From Oxytricha trifallax (Eukaryota; Ciliophora; Spirotrichea; Sporadotrichida; Oxytrichidae), in NCBI GenBank assembly GCA_000711775.1, contig ARYC01000408.1, positions 80,378 to 144,377 on the forward strand: a stretch of 64,000 nt of DNA. The letters are read 5' to 3'. Under the pieces are notes generated by a model, which saw nothing but the letters and a program-made list of their open reading frames with translations, had not been told where the DNA came from and did no database searches. This document shows, piece by piece, positions 12,025 to 23,529 of this stretch (the first letter of the stretch is position 1; each line of letters begins with the position of its first letter). A program made the translations under genes and the position numbers.

Positions 12025-13043
12025 TCATAAATCAAACGTTTTCAACTTTTTCTTGCAAATTTCTCGTATTATACCATCATCAATGCTGCTAAAGGCATTT
12101 CTCAATACTTGCTAAGCATCGAATCTCTGATCTTGCCCGACAATCTTCATCTTCATTCTCTTGAATTAATTCTTAAGTACCGAAAAGTAATTCTCAATGG
12201 GATTATATTGAGGTGAGTAGGGAGGAGTGAATATGAGAGTCATGTTCAATTGTTCACTTAGAGCTTTTATCCTTTTGCTGTGATGTACTCTTAGATTGTC
12301 AAGAACAATAGCAAGCATGATTTCAGTGTTTTATTCTTGTAACCCAATGAGAAAATCATAAAACTTTTCAATATCCACAGACTTCTCGTAATTGTAATAC
12401 AGTTCTAGACCCTTGTTAGGAGACATTCCCGCAACTACAGCAATGCTCTTCGTGAATTGTAACTTGTCCTTCACCTCAATGTTTTGATATCGATTGCTGA
12501 ACTCTTGTTTGAGATTGGTCGAGTAAGTAAATATGACTTCATCGATAAAGACAACCTTCCTCCCTTATTAAGTGCGTTAGTAATTTTATATTTTATCTCT
12601 AGGTACAGCTCCTGAGTTTTATGATTTTAAAGCGGGCTAATGTACTTGCGAATGCTTATAAACTTTCTCTTAATGCCGAAGTCCTTATATAGCTTGGAAA
12701 GTTTGGAGGGAGATATTTTTGATTCAGGATATATTCTATGAAACATCACTCATCTCTCTCCAAGTGTCATTCCTACCTGCTTCTGTAATGTACTTTAGTT
12801 TGTTAGAAATTCAATGTTGTCGTCAGATAACTTTCCAAGTTTTGAAACATAACCTTCAGCTTTTGTTTGCTAGCTTTTTATTGTGCATATAACTTTCACT
12901 ATTGAGGGAGGGATACTTGTAAGTTTACTTATCAACGAGTAGCTAAGGTAGATTGCTGAGCTATTATCAGGATCTTTGCATCTGAACCTCAGGAAAATTA
13001 TTAAATCTTCTACACTTGAGATCGTCCCATGTTAGTCTATCAT
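12025..13043 (-). pseudogene. DD34E (IS630/Tc1-like) transposase of element H, frame-damaged
   Basis: About 340 codons from ATG 13043 to TGA 12025-12027. The triad is visible: first Asp in VVFIDEVIFTYS, second in AIVLDNLRVHH, Glu in SPQYNPIENYFSVLK, with 34 residues between the second Asp and Glu. This matches the TBE transposase (ADEVVF, VDNLSVH, SPQFNEIEFYW), and the segment VMFHR also aligns. The enzyme should cut and rejoin element ends. An in-frame TGA at 12750-12752 and a 1-nt shift near 12565 (just before the first catalytic Asp) break this copy. It converges with the 22-kD homologue. Confidence 0.87.
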
Positions 13044-13127
13044 CCTGAGATTGCTGTATATGAATTGTTGGAGATAAATTATCCTGAAATTTATAATTTA
13101 AAAGTTATTATCGAGCCGCTAGTGAAA

Positions 13128-13665
13128 TCATTAAAGTTCAGGATAACGTGAGATGGATTGTATGAGTTTTACATCTCTCTTTCTATTTGTTCTATGATTA
13201 GGTTGGCATTAGTTCAGTGAATGTTGCTTGAACAATAGCCCAGGTAAATCAATATCCAACTATTTATCCCAAGACAGCAACTATTGGGAAGTTCTGAAAA
13301 ATTCAAAGTATGGAGACTTATTAACATTTGCTATTTCGCTTTGCCTTTAATCAGTGCTCATTTGCATTTCCCCTCATCTCTCGACCACTTTCTAAGCAGC
13401 ATTAACAATCTCAAATTTATACTATAAAATCTCCGAGACCTCCGGAACCTCCGGGACCTCCGAAACCTCCGGAACCTCCGAGACCTCCTAGACCTCCTAG
13501 ACCTCCGGGACATCCAAGACCTCCGGGACCTCCGAGACCTCCGGAACCTCCGAGACCTCCGGGACCTCCGAGACCTCCGGAACCTCCGAGACCTCCGACA
13601 TTTCCATTCTCGTTCATACTTTCAAGCATCTCAGTCATCAGCAAATGAGCCTAATCGAATCCCAT
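13128..13665 (-). CDS. Unknown ORF with a Gly-rich (GGLGGSGGPGG) or EVSEVPEV repeat tract
   Basis: From ATG 13665 the frame enters a short-period repeat (13428-13599), read as Gly-rich triplets with Leu, Ser and Pro, and stops at TGA 13411. One base over, the same tract reads as repeated EVSEVPEV and continues into a clearly protein-like segment (FEIVNAAQKVVER, QRQSEIANVNKSPYFEFF, LLSWDKQLDIDLPG) to TGA 13128-13130, with one internal TGA. Repeat slippage probably moved the frame. It lies just upstream of the H transposase on the same strand with no IES-like breaks, so it may be a fourth H gene. No family recognised. Confidence 0.45.
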
Positions 13666-13806
13666 CAAAAATTTACTTTGATGAAACCTATGAAACGTGG
13701 AGTCGTACAAAGAGTTCAAATGCAAATCAATTTGCAAGCTTCTATGTTGAAGATTTGTTTTTGATGACTCCTATCAAAATTGTGACGTTTTTACTCCTAA
13801 CGATTG

Positions 13807-14007
13807 ATGCTCGTCGAGTGGAAGTCATTCAATAGCAGCTACGAAAGATAATCTGCCCTGGAAAGTGGGAATGATCAGAAAGCTGCCTATAAAATGATTT
13901 GGCAACTAATAAGTTATTGGAGTGAGAGCATTTCAACTAACTTGTTTAAAGTGAGATATATGTAAATCCCAAAGTCAAGATAATAGCAGATTATGAAGAT
14001 GGCATGA
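13807..14007 (+). CDS. Possible ORF (67 codons), unknown
   Basis: Plus-strand frame from ATG 13807 to TGA 14005-14007 with balanced composition (EWKSFNSSYER, QKAAYKMIWQLISYW). Beyond the stop, 14008-14160 stays low in AT and two frames look protein-like, so a larger damaged gene is possible. Context: the border of element H. Confidence 0.35.
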
Positions 14008-14169
14008 CCTTAAAAGCAATAATAATGGAGGCGACTATATGAAGGGTTTCAACAGTTTACTCTATAAAAGTAATCGCATGTTGCAGCAATCAAATCAAGT
14101 GAAAGACAAACCATTCATCCTCTAAGGAAATAAATTCTTGATATATTAAATTGTACTTAAAATGTTGAT

Positions 14170-14820
14170 TAATATAGCTTTTTCTTCAAATTCAAAAAAT
14201 ATAGACTAAATAATACGATTATAATTTAATTTAGAAATTTTCTTATTATAGTAAAATTATAGACATTTTCTAAGTATGTTTGGCTTCAATAATTTGACAA
14301 GTTCCTGAACTTTTAATTTACTTTTGCAGCAACAATTTAAATTTTACCATAAAATATTTTATTTTTTAAGAAAATCTATGGAAAATACGTTTATAAAATT
14401 TAACATTTGTAAATAGTTAAAATTAATGGATACTAATTTACTGTAAAATAAATATAAATATTATAATTAAGGTGATGAATTTTAGATACCCCAAGTAATT
14501 TATTAAATAAAATATTAAGATGATATTATATAGGAAAACAATCTATGAAGATAAGATTTATACATTTAATTATATTGAGAATGAGTATATAAAAATAGAT
14601 TAATGCAAATAATTTAAAGAATACAATTATTAAATTTATTTTCATAAGCCTATCTTAATTAAAACTTTTATTTAGTTTTAATGAAAGTGATTAGAAAATA
14701 AATATAACCTAATTCAATTATTAAAAATTATAGAATAAAATCTAAATTTGTAAATAAAGATTTAATATTATTTAGCTTTCTTTGTTACTATCAACATAAA
14801 TTAATCTTTAAATTAAAATA
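14170..14820. other. AT-rich DNA, no further kinase exon found
   Basis: The C-terminal MDSs expected for the kinase gene on the right are not seen here in either strand. Confidence 0.5.
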
Positions 14821-14821
14821 T

Positions 14822-17800
14822 TCATTATAACTCCAAGACTCCACAAATCAATCTCTTTGCCATAAGGGCACCCTCCGATAATTTCAGGAGCTGTGAAAAG
14901 CTATAATATTATAAATTAGCATATTAAAAATAAAAATAATGTCACTTACTAATGATCCAAAACCATCAGTTAAGAGTTAAGATGGCCCTACAATAGTTAT
15001 TTGAATAAATTTAAATAATCAAATCATTAGTAAAGACTATTCTTAAGAATTAAGAAAATTCTTTTATAAGAGTCTTTACTTTATTTAAAATTTACTAATT
15101 GGATTTTATTTATAAATAGTTGAAAATCCAAAGTCAGCAAGTTTTGCTTATGCTTAATCGCTTTCATCAGTCATTAAAATATTGGCAGGCTTCAAATCTC
15201 TGTGCATTATAAAATCTAATATTAATTTACTATAAGTTTAAGTATTTCTTATAATTATATTTTATATTATACCAAGATCATGACTAAGTTTATATAAACC
15301 TTTTCTTTTTTATTTTATTCAAATATTAATGAAGGTACTTAATGGCTGAAGCAATTTAATAAATTAAAGTAGCGACGCGAGCCTCTTTTAATTCATGTTG
15401 CCTAGCTTAACAATTAAATTACAAATAATATTATTTTAATGAAATCTTTATTTATCATTTTTTTGTGAATAATTACTAAATGAAGTCAACGTGGATATTT
15501 TTAATTGAAAAAATAAAATTTACAAGTTTTCAGAATATTTAAAAATAAAAATCATAACATTTATGAATAATTTTTGGATAATTGAAGATTTTAATTAGAA
15601 ATTGTCAATCAAAAGTAATAAATAATATATTAAAAATATAGTAAGTTTATAATATGATTATTTGTGTGCCATGTAATTTAATTAAATAATAAATGAAGAG
15701 AAAATATTTAAAACTTTTTTAACAATATTATACGATACTATTTTCATATATTTTTATTAAGAATAATGTAAATTAAAATTCCCCAATTTATATAGAATGA
15801 GAGATTAAATAAAACAATTAATAACAAAAATCTTAGATTCAATTATTTCATATTCCCTCTTTAGAATGATTTTCTAACTTCAAATTAATACTGGGAATGT
15901 TAAGAATTTATTTAAAATGTAGATATCAATGAGTCAATAAGTTAATCTTAACAATATTTCATTTAGAAAGTATGTTATTTTCATATGAACATGTATATAT
16001 TTATGTATTCAACTATGAAACATCAAAATTAAATTAAAATTTTGAAATATTAAAAACTTTTAGATTTTTACTTTTTTTTAGGACAAATATTTGACTGTTA
16101 TATTTTCTATAATCCTAAATTTCTATTTTATTTAAAGCAATACATTTTTAAAAAATGCTGCTATTATCTTTAAAATGAGCACATTTATATTTTTATTTAG
16201 CTTTAAGATAGTTACTCAAGTTATCACCTTTCAATAATTCCATTACAATATATGAATAATATAGCTTATTTTTATATGAATGATTTTTGGACTCGAAAAT
16301 GTCAATCAATTAGGCGATATTTGGATGACTGCAAACCTTCAAAATTTCCATTTCTGACAGCTGAAGTTGCAAGTCTTCTTGGTCGTCAACATTCTTCTTA
16401 AGTATAATAATAGATGCATAATTTATTGTTTTAAAATGATATTTATGAAAAATATATTTAAACATGCCATAAATTAAAGAAAACCTAAAAACAAAATTTT
16501 ATAAAAGAAAGATCTAATAAAATTTCCTAATAATATGCAGAAATCATTTCAAATTAAATTTTCAGCTAAAATATTCAGTCAAATATACAAAACAATATAT
16601 TTAATTTTTGAATATTTAGTAACTCTTAGATAATTATTGAATTTATTCTTAATTAAAATATATTTCTATATTTGTCATAAATTACATTAAAAAAATATGA
16701 AAATGTTAAGAAATAATGATTTTGTTATATTTTGACTGCAACTTCCTCGTTTGTAATTTTATTTATTGCTTTTCGCACTTATCCGTATTTTCCTTCGCCA
16801 AGTTTCTATTCGATTGATTTAACAAAAAAGTTTTTTTTAATTTTAAAGAAATCTAAAAAAAATCAAAAAGTTCTCTATATCTAAGATTATTTTTATTAAA
16901 TTTAATTAAATATTTTTTCAAATTTAAAAAATATAATTTTAAATATAATTAAATTGAATTATATAATTTTTAAACAAAAAAGATTAAAATTAATTCAAAT
17001 TATCAATATTGTTAATTTATATTTTACTTTAAAATATAAAAAGAGATTGAGTAGAATTTATGAATACTTTTAGTTTTTAGAACTTTATCAAAAATGCTCA
17101 TCCAATAAATTCTTGATTCAGCGTCTTTTAAATAAATTGTTCGATTTATTAATCAAACTAATATATATATAATTTTATAGATTTTTTATGCCACTTAGTA
17201 ATTTATTAATATTATACTTAAATTCAATATATATATATATATACAATACATTGATTTAATACTCTTTTAAGAAATGAAACTTTATCATTTATATATATAT
17301 ATATATATATATAATGATGAGTTTTATTATTTTAATATGGAAACATGAGCATTTTAAATTAGATTTAAAAAATTGTAAAAGAATATGGTTACTATTAAAG
17401 TAAGTTTTATCATAAAATTATCACTCTTAAAACTGGCAAAAGCAACTAAGTAAATGATTTATTCTTTTATTCTAATATATAATTTCTTATTCAAATTATT
17501 TTACTGTGCAAAAATTATATAAATATGCAAATAATAACAATAACAAAGAACGCTTCTTTTCTGAAAATATCAGTTAAAAATATAAGATCAAAATATTTTC
17601 AAAATTAAAATTTAATTATCTTTTGATATTAATTAATATGTAATTTATAAAATATAAATATACAATAAATCGTTCTTTATTTATGACCAGGAAATTATTA
17701 TATTGAGATTTTTAATTATTTAAAATGCTTTATGTTAGTGTAAAATAAATAATATTATTTAAAAAATTAGAAATGATAACTTAATTGGGAATAATATATC

Positions 17801-17883
17801 GCCATTTGGAAGTTATTCAGGAGTTTATTCTTTGACGAACACTCCGACAACGCTTACCATAGTTTCATGTCCTCTATCATCAT
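14822..17883 (-). CDS. Germline Ser/Thr protein kinase gene, nine MDSs separated by IESs
   Basis: Minus-strand, colinear MDSs (pointers shared at edges): 17793-17883, 17045-17134, 16728-16817, 16198-16405, 15329-15408, 15266-15283 (18 bp), 15115-15211, 14950-14997, about 14822-14907. Pointers read on the coding strand: TATT, TCAATC, ATA, AAGCTA, TCAT, TATAAT, ACTATT, ATTA. Each junction keeps the frame. Kinase landmarks in order: KLGEGKYGQVRKA (Gly loop), EEVAVKIL (VAIK Lys), SHPNIAQLIDIFES, YIVMELLKGDNL, HRDLKPANIL (catalytic loop), LADFGFST (DFG), FTAPEII, EIDLWSLGVI. This looks like a calmodulin-dependent-type kinase fold. The upstream part (AESRIYWMSIFDKV) resembles the end of a PH domain. 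The C-lobe after subdomain IX is missing, and the first ATG is tentative because upstream MDSs may exist. Confidence 0.88.
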
Positions 17884-17889
17884 TTAATA

Positions 17890-18534
17890 AATTAATTCAT
17901 TATCAAGAATAATTTAATAGTAAAAGCAAATCTTAATGAATTTATAATATGTTTGTATATTTTGCTATTATAAATAATTTTGAGGTTTGATATTAAAATA
18001 ATTTAACATTTCAAGCTAATTAATGATACCTGAAACTAAAATATTTAGATTTTAATGTCTCTTCAAAGTAAAATAATTTATTTAAATTTTATAAATATTT
18101 GTGCTTTTAGAGTCTATGAATTTAAGGATTTTACAATATTAGAAGTAACTATAAATTTCAATCGTTAATTTTAATTCTATTTATTATACCAAAGATACTT
18201 GCTATAATTTTAATACAATTTATGATTTTTTTTATATTTTGAGCAGTAAAAATACACAATTAAAATAGTAATGTTCATTAATCCTGCTCTCATTGTTAAT
18301 ATCATCAAGATGTTACAAGCAGAAAATAAGAAGTATTAAGATTATTACTTATGATAAAGATATTGTGGCATAAAAAGATTGTTCAATTTATAAATGATAT
18401 TGTAAGAGCAGGTTAATTATAAGCATATCCTAATACTTAAAATGAAATTAGTTTTCTCTTGACTTATTTTCAAACTTCAAGAATCACAATTCTAAGCTAT
18501 TCTTGTTATCAAATTCTTAAATTGATATTAAAAG
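17890..18534. other. AT-rich DNA with a near-palindrome, nothing coding recognised
   Basis: Contains an imperfect inverted repeat around 18275-18435 (TCTTGTAACA-like and AAGAGCAGG-like arms). No gene is supported. Confidence 0.4.
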
Positions 18535-18699
18535 ATTCAAAAACCGAAAACCCTTTTAGTAGTTTGATTGAATTTTTTATTGATAAAAGTAGAGTATTAG
18601 TGCATACTTTATTAGAGTTTTAATAGGGTTTGTGTAGGGGATTAGGGTTTTAAATTTAATGTAAATTAGTGTGTATTTTAGGTGTTGTATTTTAAATAT

Positions 18700-20139
18700 T
18701 CAATCATACAGTACCTTGGCATCATGAGGCAACTTTCTAAACTTAATTTCTCCTAACCAACTAATTATCTAGTCGATTGCATGTTTTGCTCTGTTGTTAG
18801 GCTTCAGGAAAATTTGCTCAACCATATCTCTCATTTTACCTTTTATCTTATTTTGCTCTAAATACTGCTGTATTCTTTGCTTTGAATCTTTTTCTGTTCT
18901 ACAACTGTAGTAGTCATTTCTTTACATATCGCACTCTATTAATATTGCTGGTAGAGCCCTGATATCCCACCTAATATCTCCACCCCTCCAGTCTTCTCTC
19001 TCTGGAAAATATCCTGGAGTGCCACGAACGTTGGCCAGTCCTGAAGCCTCAACTCTCTACGATCTAATGAAGTCTATTATTACCACTCTGAGTGGTGAAA
19101 AGTCAAGCATAATGTTTTCAGGCTTTAAATCTCTTTGCACGTATCCTAAAGTATGCAGCTCCTCAATACCTTTGCAGACATTTGTTAGAATAAGAGTTAG
19201 TTACTTTGGACACCTTTAGTCTTGAATATAGTCTCTTAATGTAATTTAGTATAAAGGTAGAAGAAAAGCTACATGATTTTAAGCAAGGAGAATTGCTTCA
19301 AGTTTAATTTTAAATCTGCTCTGTCTATCTCTTACTTTAGTAAGAGCTTGATACTCATTGACAAACTCCATTTGATACTTGTCATCACATTTAAAGTAAT
19401 TGAATGGATAAATCTTGTAAGCATACTCCTTATCAGTTAATTACGTTTTTCTCAAATATATCCTCAAGAATAAGATAACTTTTTTTGCATTCAGTTAGGG
19501 CAATTATATTCAATATTGGAAGCTTGAGTGCATGTATCTTGAGAGTAATTTTTACTATCTAAGAGGCAGGGCGGTTTGTCACTTCTTTAATGAGTTTATT
19601 CTCTTTCTTAACTCTTTGCTCCAGAGATTTTAAAGGCTCTCTTGGCTTTCTTTTTAAAGAAATACTTCACCAGTCTCAGGATCTATGACCTCAAACTTCT
19701 TACCATGTTTTTTTCCATGGTGAACTTTAAGATCCCTTGAATGATTGTATTACTTATTACAGTAAGGGCAGAAATATTTTCCATCAATTTTATCATGCTT
19801 TAGATAGAGCCTGGGTTTATTCAAATGCTGCTCTAAAATATGACGTTTGAGAGCAGATTTATAAGTAAAGATCCTCTAACAATCTTCACAAAAATGATCT
19901 ATCTTTATTTCTTTTTTCTTTTCAACCATTTTTATTGGTACTTTACATTATATTTCTTAGCTCTGCATATCTATTTTACTATTGTATTGCCATTCAAAGT
20001 CTGAGACCTAAGGTAAGAAAATTTCAGGTTCATATTAGGTAGAGGCATCACAAGTCTCAATTTTCTTTTGATTCATGAAAGAAAGTTTTTGCTGGCTAAT
20101 GCCAAGCAATGCCGCTTTTATAAGTAAGTTACCGCTCAT
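18700..20139 (-). CDS. TBE 57-kD zinc finger/kinase-like protein (T2 copy, minor damage)
   Basis: ATG 20139 to TGA 18700-18702, 1440 bp. Two C2H2 fingers near residues 85-140 (CEDCQRIFTYKSALKRH; CPYCNKQYNHSRDLKVHH). The kinase-like part has YVQRDLKPENIML (Gln in place of the His of HRD), then VVIIDF in place of DFG and GTPGYFPEREDW. Several internal TGA codons or shifts occur in the C-terminal half. Same subfamily as the T7 copy. A degenerate kinase fold used for binding rather than catalysis would fit, but that is inference. Confidence 0.82.
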
Positions 20140-20670
20140 TTTATAAATACTATTAATAATTATATAAGCTGTATAAATACTACCTTTATACACAAGTAAG
20201 AGCAAATCCTCAAAGATTTAGAGAGGTTTGATAAGAAAAGAGTGCGTGACATTAGTTTAAATTTTCTTAAATTTTGAGATAACTTATAAATAATTTATCC
20301 ATTTTATACATTAAAATGCACCTAAATGTGTTTTGTTAAGTTAGGTAGTCCTCCTAAATTTGTTCTCGCAAAATTATGTACCACATAATACGGTCTCGAA
20401 CTTTAATTTAACCTTCTTATAATGTTTTAAATAAATTAAGAGCAAAACCTAATTAAATTAATTATTATTAGGAGCAATTTAATAGAGAAAATTTGATTTA
20501 AATGGAAGTCAAACTCTGAAACTTGGAGAAGTTCCTCCATCTTTCTTTATATATGTAATTCAGGTTGACCTCCAGTTGAATCTCCCTATTTAATAGTAAA
20601 ATTTTAGTAAATTCAGAAAGGTTATCCATAGTTTTAAATTTCATAAACATTTATAGAAAGTGGAAGCAAG
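20140..20670. promoter_or_regulatory. T2 divergent intergenic region
   Basis: AT-rich spacer between the 57-kD and 22-kD start codons. Motifs such as AGGTAGTCCTCCTAAATTTG and an AATTAAATTAATTATTATTAGGAGC stretch recur in T7 at 63310-63480, so they are subfamily-conserved. A bidirectional promoter is inferred from gene orientation. Confidence 0.45.
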
Positions 20671-21463
20671 ATGGAGTCTATGAATGATGCAATGAAGAGA
20701 ACTTAATCTCAAGATTTAATAGGAAAATTCAGAAGTAAAGAAGACCTTTACAGATACTTGGTATAGCAAGGTAAGTTCTTAATTAAGATTAATACATCAA
20801 TTATAGTTGGACTCTTCTTGCCAATTTAGGAGGGAACTAAAATCTCATTCTTAAAAGCCTTACTAAGTGAAGAGAAAAAAAGCTTTTAAGTCTAATGAAA
20901 TCAGAATGACCGAGATACCTAACTACCCTGAAATATCAGAAACAAACCTCTATGATGATGCTGTGAGTGATCCTGATGTTGCTCTCTGCTTTCCATCAAA
21001 GCTACAACTCTCTAATAAGTTGCCAGAGAGAAAATTCTTCTCTGGTGTTCTTGGAACTCTCAAACCTGAGTACTTAAATGAAGCAATTTAAGAAACTCAC
21101 AAGAAACGCTATATCAACTTTCTTGAAGAAAAATAGAAGTAAGGAATTAAAATCAGTGACCCATGGCTCTAGGAACTGCAGGAGCATCCATTCATCTCTA
21201 GTAGTTTATTATTCTAATTTTATAGAAAAAACCTGGCACTGCTATATATTTGATGAAAGAGCGCAGCAAATTAAACAGAGAGAGAAAATCTCAAGTAAAG
21301 CATGAATATATTAAGAGACCCTTCAAAGATTTATAAAAGCCAGACGAGATGAACTTAGATGCAGGAGCTGGCACTAAGAGAAGAAAAATAGGCCCAAGCA
21401 AGCTTTAAGAAGAAGAAAAGAAAGAAAAGACCAAATCCCTTTATGGGTTAATTTAATGTGTGA
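20671..21463 (+). pseudogene. TBE 22-kD protein gene (T2 copy) with 36-nt intron
   Basis: ATG 20671 (MESMNDAMKR). The intron is 20771-20806 (GTAAGT...TTATAG), after which the frame reads GLFLPIQEGTKISFLKALL. An A-run near 20876 has an extra or missing A and breaks the frame; the rest is recognisable (EIPNYPEISETNLYDDA, LPERKFFSGVLGTLKPEYL) up to a Lys/Arg/Glu-rich tail with the MNLDAGAGTKRR motif and TGA 21461-21463. Function unknown; found in TBEs between the other two genes. It converges with the transposase, with stops about 7 bp apart. Confidence 0.82.
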
Positions 21464-21469
21464 ACTTAT

Positions 21470-22518
21470 TCATTCGCTTAAATCTAAAACTAATTTATAA
21501 ACACAAAATCTCCCTTCTCTAGCACATACTTTAGTTTTTTCATTGCTGACTCTCTTAGCAGCATTCTAAATAAAATCGACTGTATCTATCTTTAAATCAT
21601 GCATCATATGGTAGAGCAGCAATTTATTATAATGAACTTTCTATAAGCCCCAATAAAACTCGATTTCATTGAACTAAGGGCTGTAAGGAACATTAAATGC
21701 AGGTGTTATGTTAAGCTTTTCATATTCCTTCCTTGAGTCTTTAGTTTTATGAACTGACAAGTTATCAACGAGCAGAATAATCTCTTAGTCAGAGTACTTA
21801 TCTCTGAGTTATTGTAAGAACTTAATATATTATTCAGTCTTTATAGAACGAGGGTGAATAACATAAGTGTCGAGGCCACTATCTTCACTTATTCCACCAA
21901 GAATAGCATGAGTTTACACCTTAACCTTTTAATCATATACTTCTATGTTGCAGTACCTCTTTTTCCAAGACCTTGATATAAAGGTATTAAAGGTGAATAC
22001 TACCTCATCAGCGTGTATGAACTTTATGTTATTAGTAATAGCCCTCTGTATTTAATCAAATATGTAATTTAAATTATCCTTATAAAATGGAACATAAAAG
22101 TCAATCACTCTCTTTATGCAATTGACTGTCTTGTAAGAAATTCCATTCAATTAATATATGTTAGCTATAGACTAAGCAGAGATATGAAGCTCAGGAAATT
22201 GGCGATGAAATATCACAGCTCTCTAGGCCAGAGAGAGGGTTGAGCCCAATATTTAAGAGTCTTGTCATAATAAGATAACCGATATGATGCTGCTAAAATT
22301 TTAATGGTCACTAAGGCTTATAATTTAGATCTTATCTTTAAATTCAAGGCTAATTGACAGTGAAACCTAACAGTAGCAGGAGATTTATGGAACAGTCTTG
22401 CTATAGACGTGTAATTTAGAATAGGCTTGAGTTATTCACTATATTCATCACATCCATAACGCAACTTAAACAATAAATCTATATACTCACTGTCATAAAC
22501 TGACCCCAAACCTCGCAT
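21470..22518 (-). CDS. TBE transposase, DD34E (T2 copy, near-intact)
   Basis: ATG 22518 to TGA 21470-21472, about 350 codons. Triad: first Asp in HADEVVFTFNTF, second in ILLVDNLSVHKT, Glu in SPQFNEIEFYWG, with 34 residues between the last two; the whole catalytic part is open. The N-terminal region resembles a helix-turn-helix (SIARLFHKSPATVRFH). One 1-nt shift near 22232, before QRAVIFHRQF, is needed to join the halves. In Oxytricha, TBE transposases are implicated in elimination of germline DNA during macronuclear development (established knowledge). The start was chosen by alignment with T3 and T4. Confidence 0.88.
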
Positions 22519-22659
22519 ATACTCACTTAAAATACTAATATTTAAACATTAAACCCCTACATAAACCCTATTAAAACCCTAATAAAGTATGCACTAATAG
22601 TCTACTTTTATCAATCAAAAATTCAATCAAACTACTGAAGGGGTTTTGGGGTTTTGATT

Positions 22660-23525
22660 GAGCATGGAAATATAATACAATAGATTGATAACTATTTGGA
22701 ATAATTAGAATATTTTAAAATAATTAAATATTTACTATAAATATACAATTAACAAAGAACCAGGTGACCTTCAATATTTAAAAAGATTATTAATAAAGTT
22801 GTACAATATACAATATAACAAGTTTAAACTTTAAAAATTAAATGACAGTAATTATTGTATTAGAATCTAATAAAATTTCCCAATAAAAATTTAGTTGTAC
22901 AATAGAAAAAATAATTTAAATTAATGGCTAAATACATTATTAAAAACTTTGTATTAATATTTTTTAAATGAATATAATCTTTAGGATTTCTAACATGAAA
23001 ATATATTTCTTTTCCAAAAATAGAAATCCATATTATAGATATACATTTATTTGTAGTAATTATTTTATTAATTAATTAATTAATGATGTTTTATTATATA
23101 TTTCAATAAATTAATATCGTTATTATTTATTTATTCTTAATATATAAATTATTTCTTCAATAATATATATTGTTGATATATTATATTTGGTTAAGATTAA
23201 GTTATAAAGTGTGACAAAACCGAAAAACCTTAATAAAATCATATCTATAAAACAGGGAATTATTTAACAATATAATTAGAGAGCATTCAAAATTTACATT
23301 TAAATAAAAATGATTGAAATTTTATATTATATGATAAACTCTTTTTATTTTAAATGCTTAAAATTTTTTGAAGTTATAATATTTAAATCACAAAAGAAAA
23401 CTAAATTTCTATTTTAAAAATCAAAATACTTTTGAAATTTTAATAATATTCTTTGTTAAGTTTGATCCAAATAAATATTGTATTTTTTATATTTACCATA
23501 TTAAAATATTATGGAAAATATTATA
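22660..23525. other. AT-rich intergenic DNA, possibly more MDSs of the next gene
   Basis: No clear gene. A stretch near 23440-23480 (minus strand, IFIWIKLNKEYY) could continue the MDS gene at 23.53-24.05 kb through an AATATT pointer, but this is weak. Confidence 0.4.
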
Positions 23526-23529
23526 AAAT

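Larger units (their letters stand above)
8071..13043 (-). mobile_element. TBE-related transposon H carrying an SF2 helicase
   Basis: Three genes in exactly the TBE order and orientation: transposase (12025-13043, minus) convergent with a 22-kD homologue (11153-11998, plus), which is divergent from a third gene (8071-10745, minus). In TBEs the third gene is the zinc finger/kinase protein; here it is an SF2 helicase. The transposase has a DD34E triad like the TBE enzyme, and the 22-kD homologue shares both motifs and intron position. The coding parts are far less AT-rich than the surroundings and are not split by IESs. The coordinates cover only the genes: terminal inverted repeats were not found, and the ORFs at 13.1-14.0 kb may also belong. 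All three genes show frame damage, so this copy looks decayed. Confidence 0.8.
18538..22656 (-). mobile_element. Complete TBE transposon T2 (4119 bp)
   Basis: Both ends are visible. The left end starts CAAAAACCGAAAACCC (degenerate C4A4 repeats); the right end finishes in G4T4G4T4G at 22640-22656. ATT flanks both sides (18535-18537, 22657-22659), fitting the ANT target duplication. The inner terminal repeats share the TAGTTTGATTGAATTTTT type also seen at the start of T7. Gene order from the left: 57-kD (minus), 22-kD (plus), transposase (minus). This is the most intact transposase copy here, with one apparent frameshift. Confidence 0.95.
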
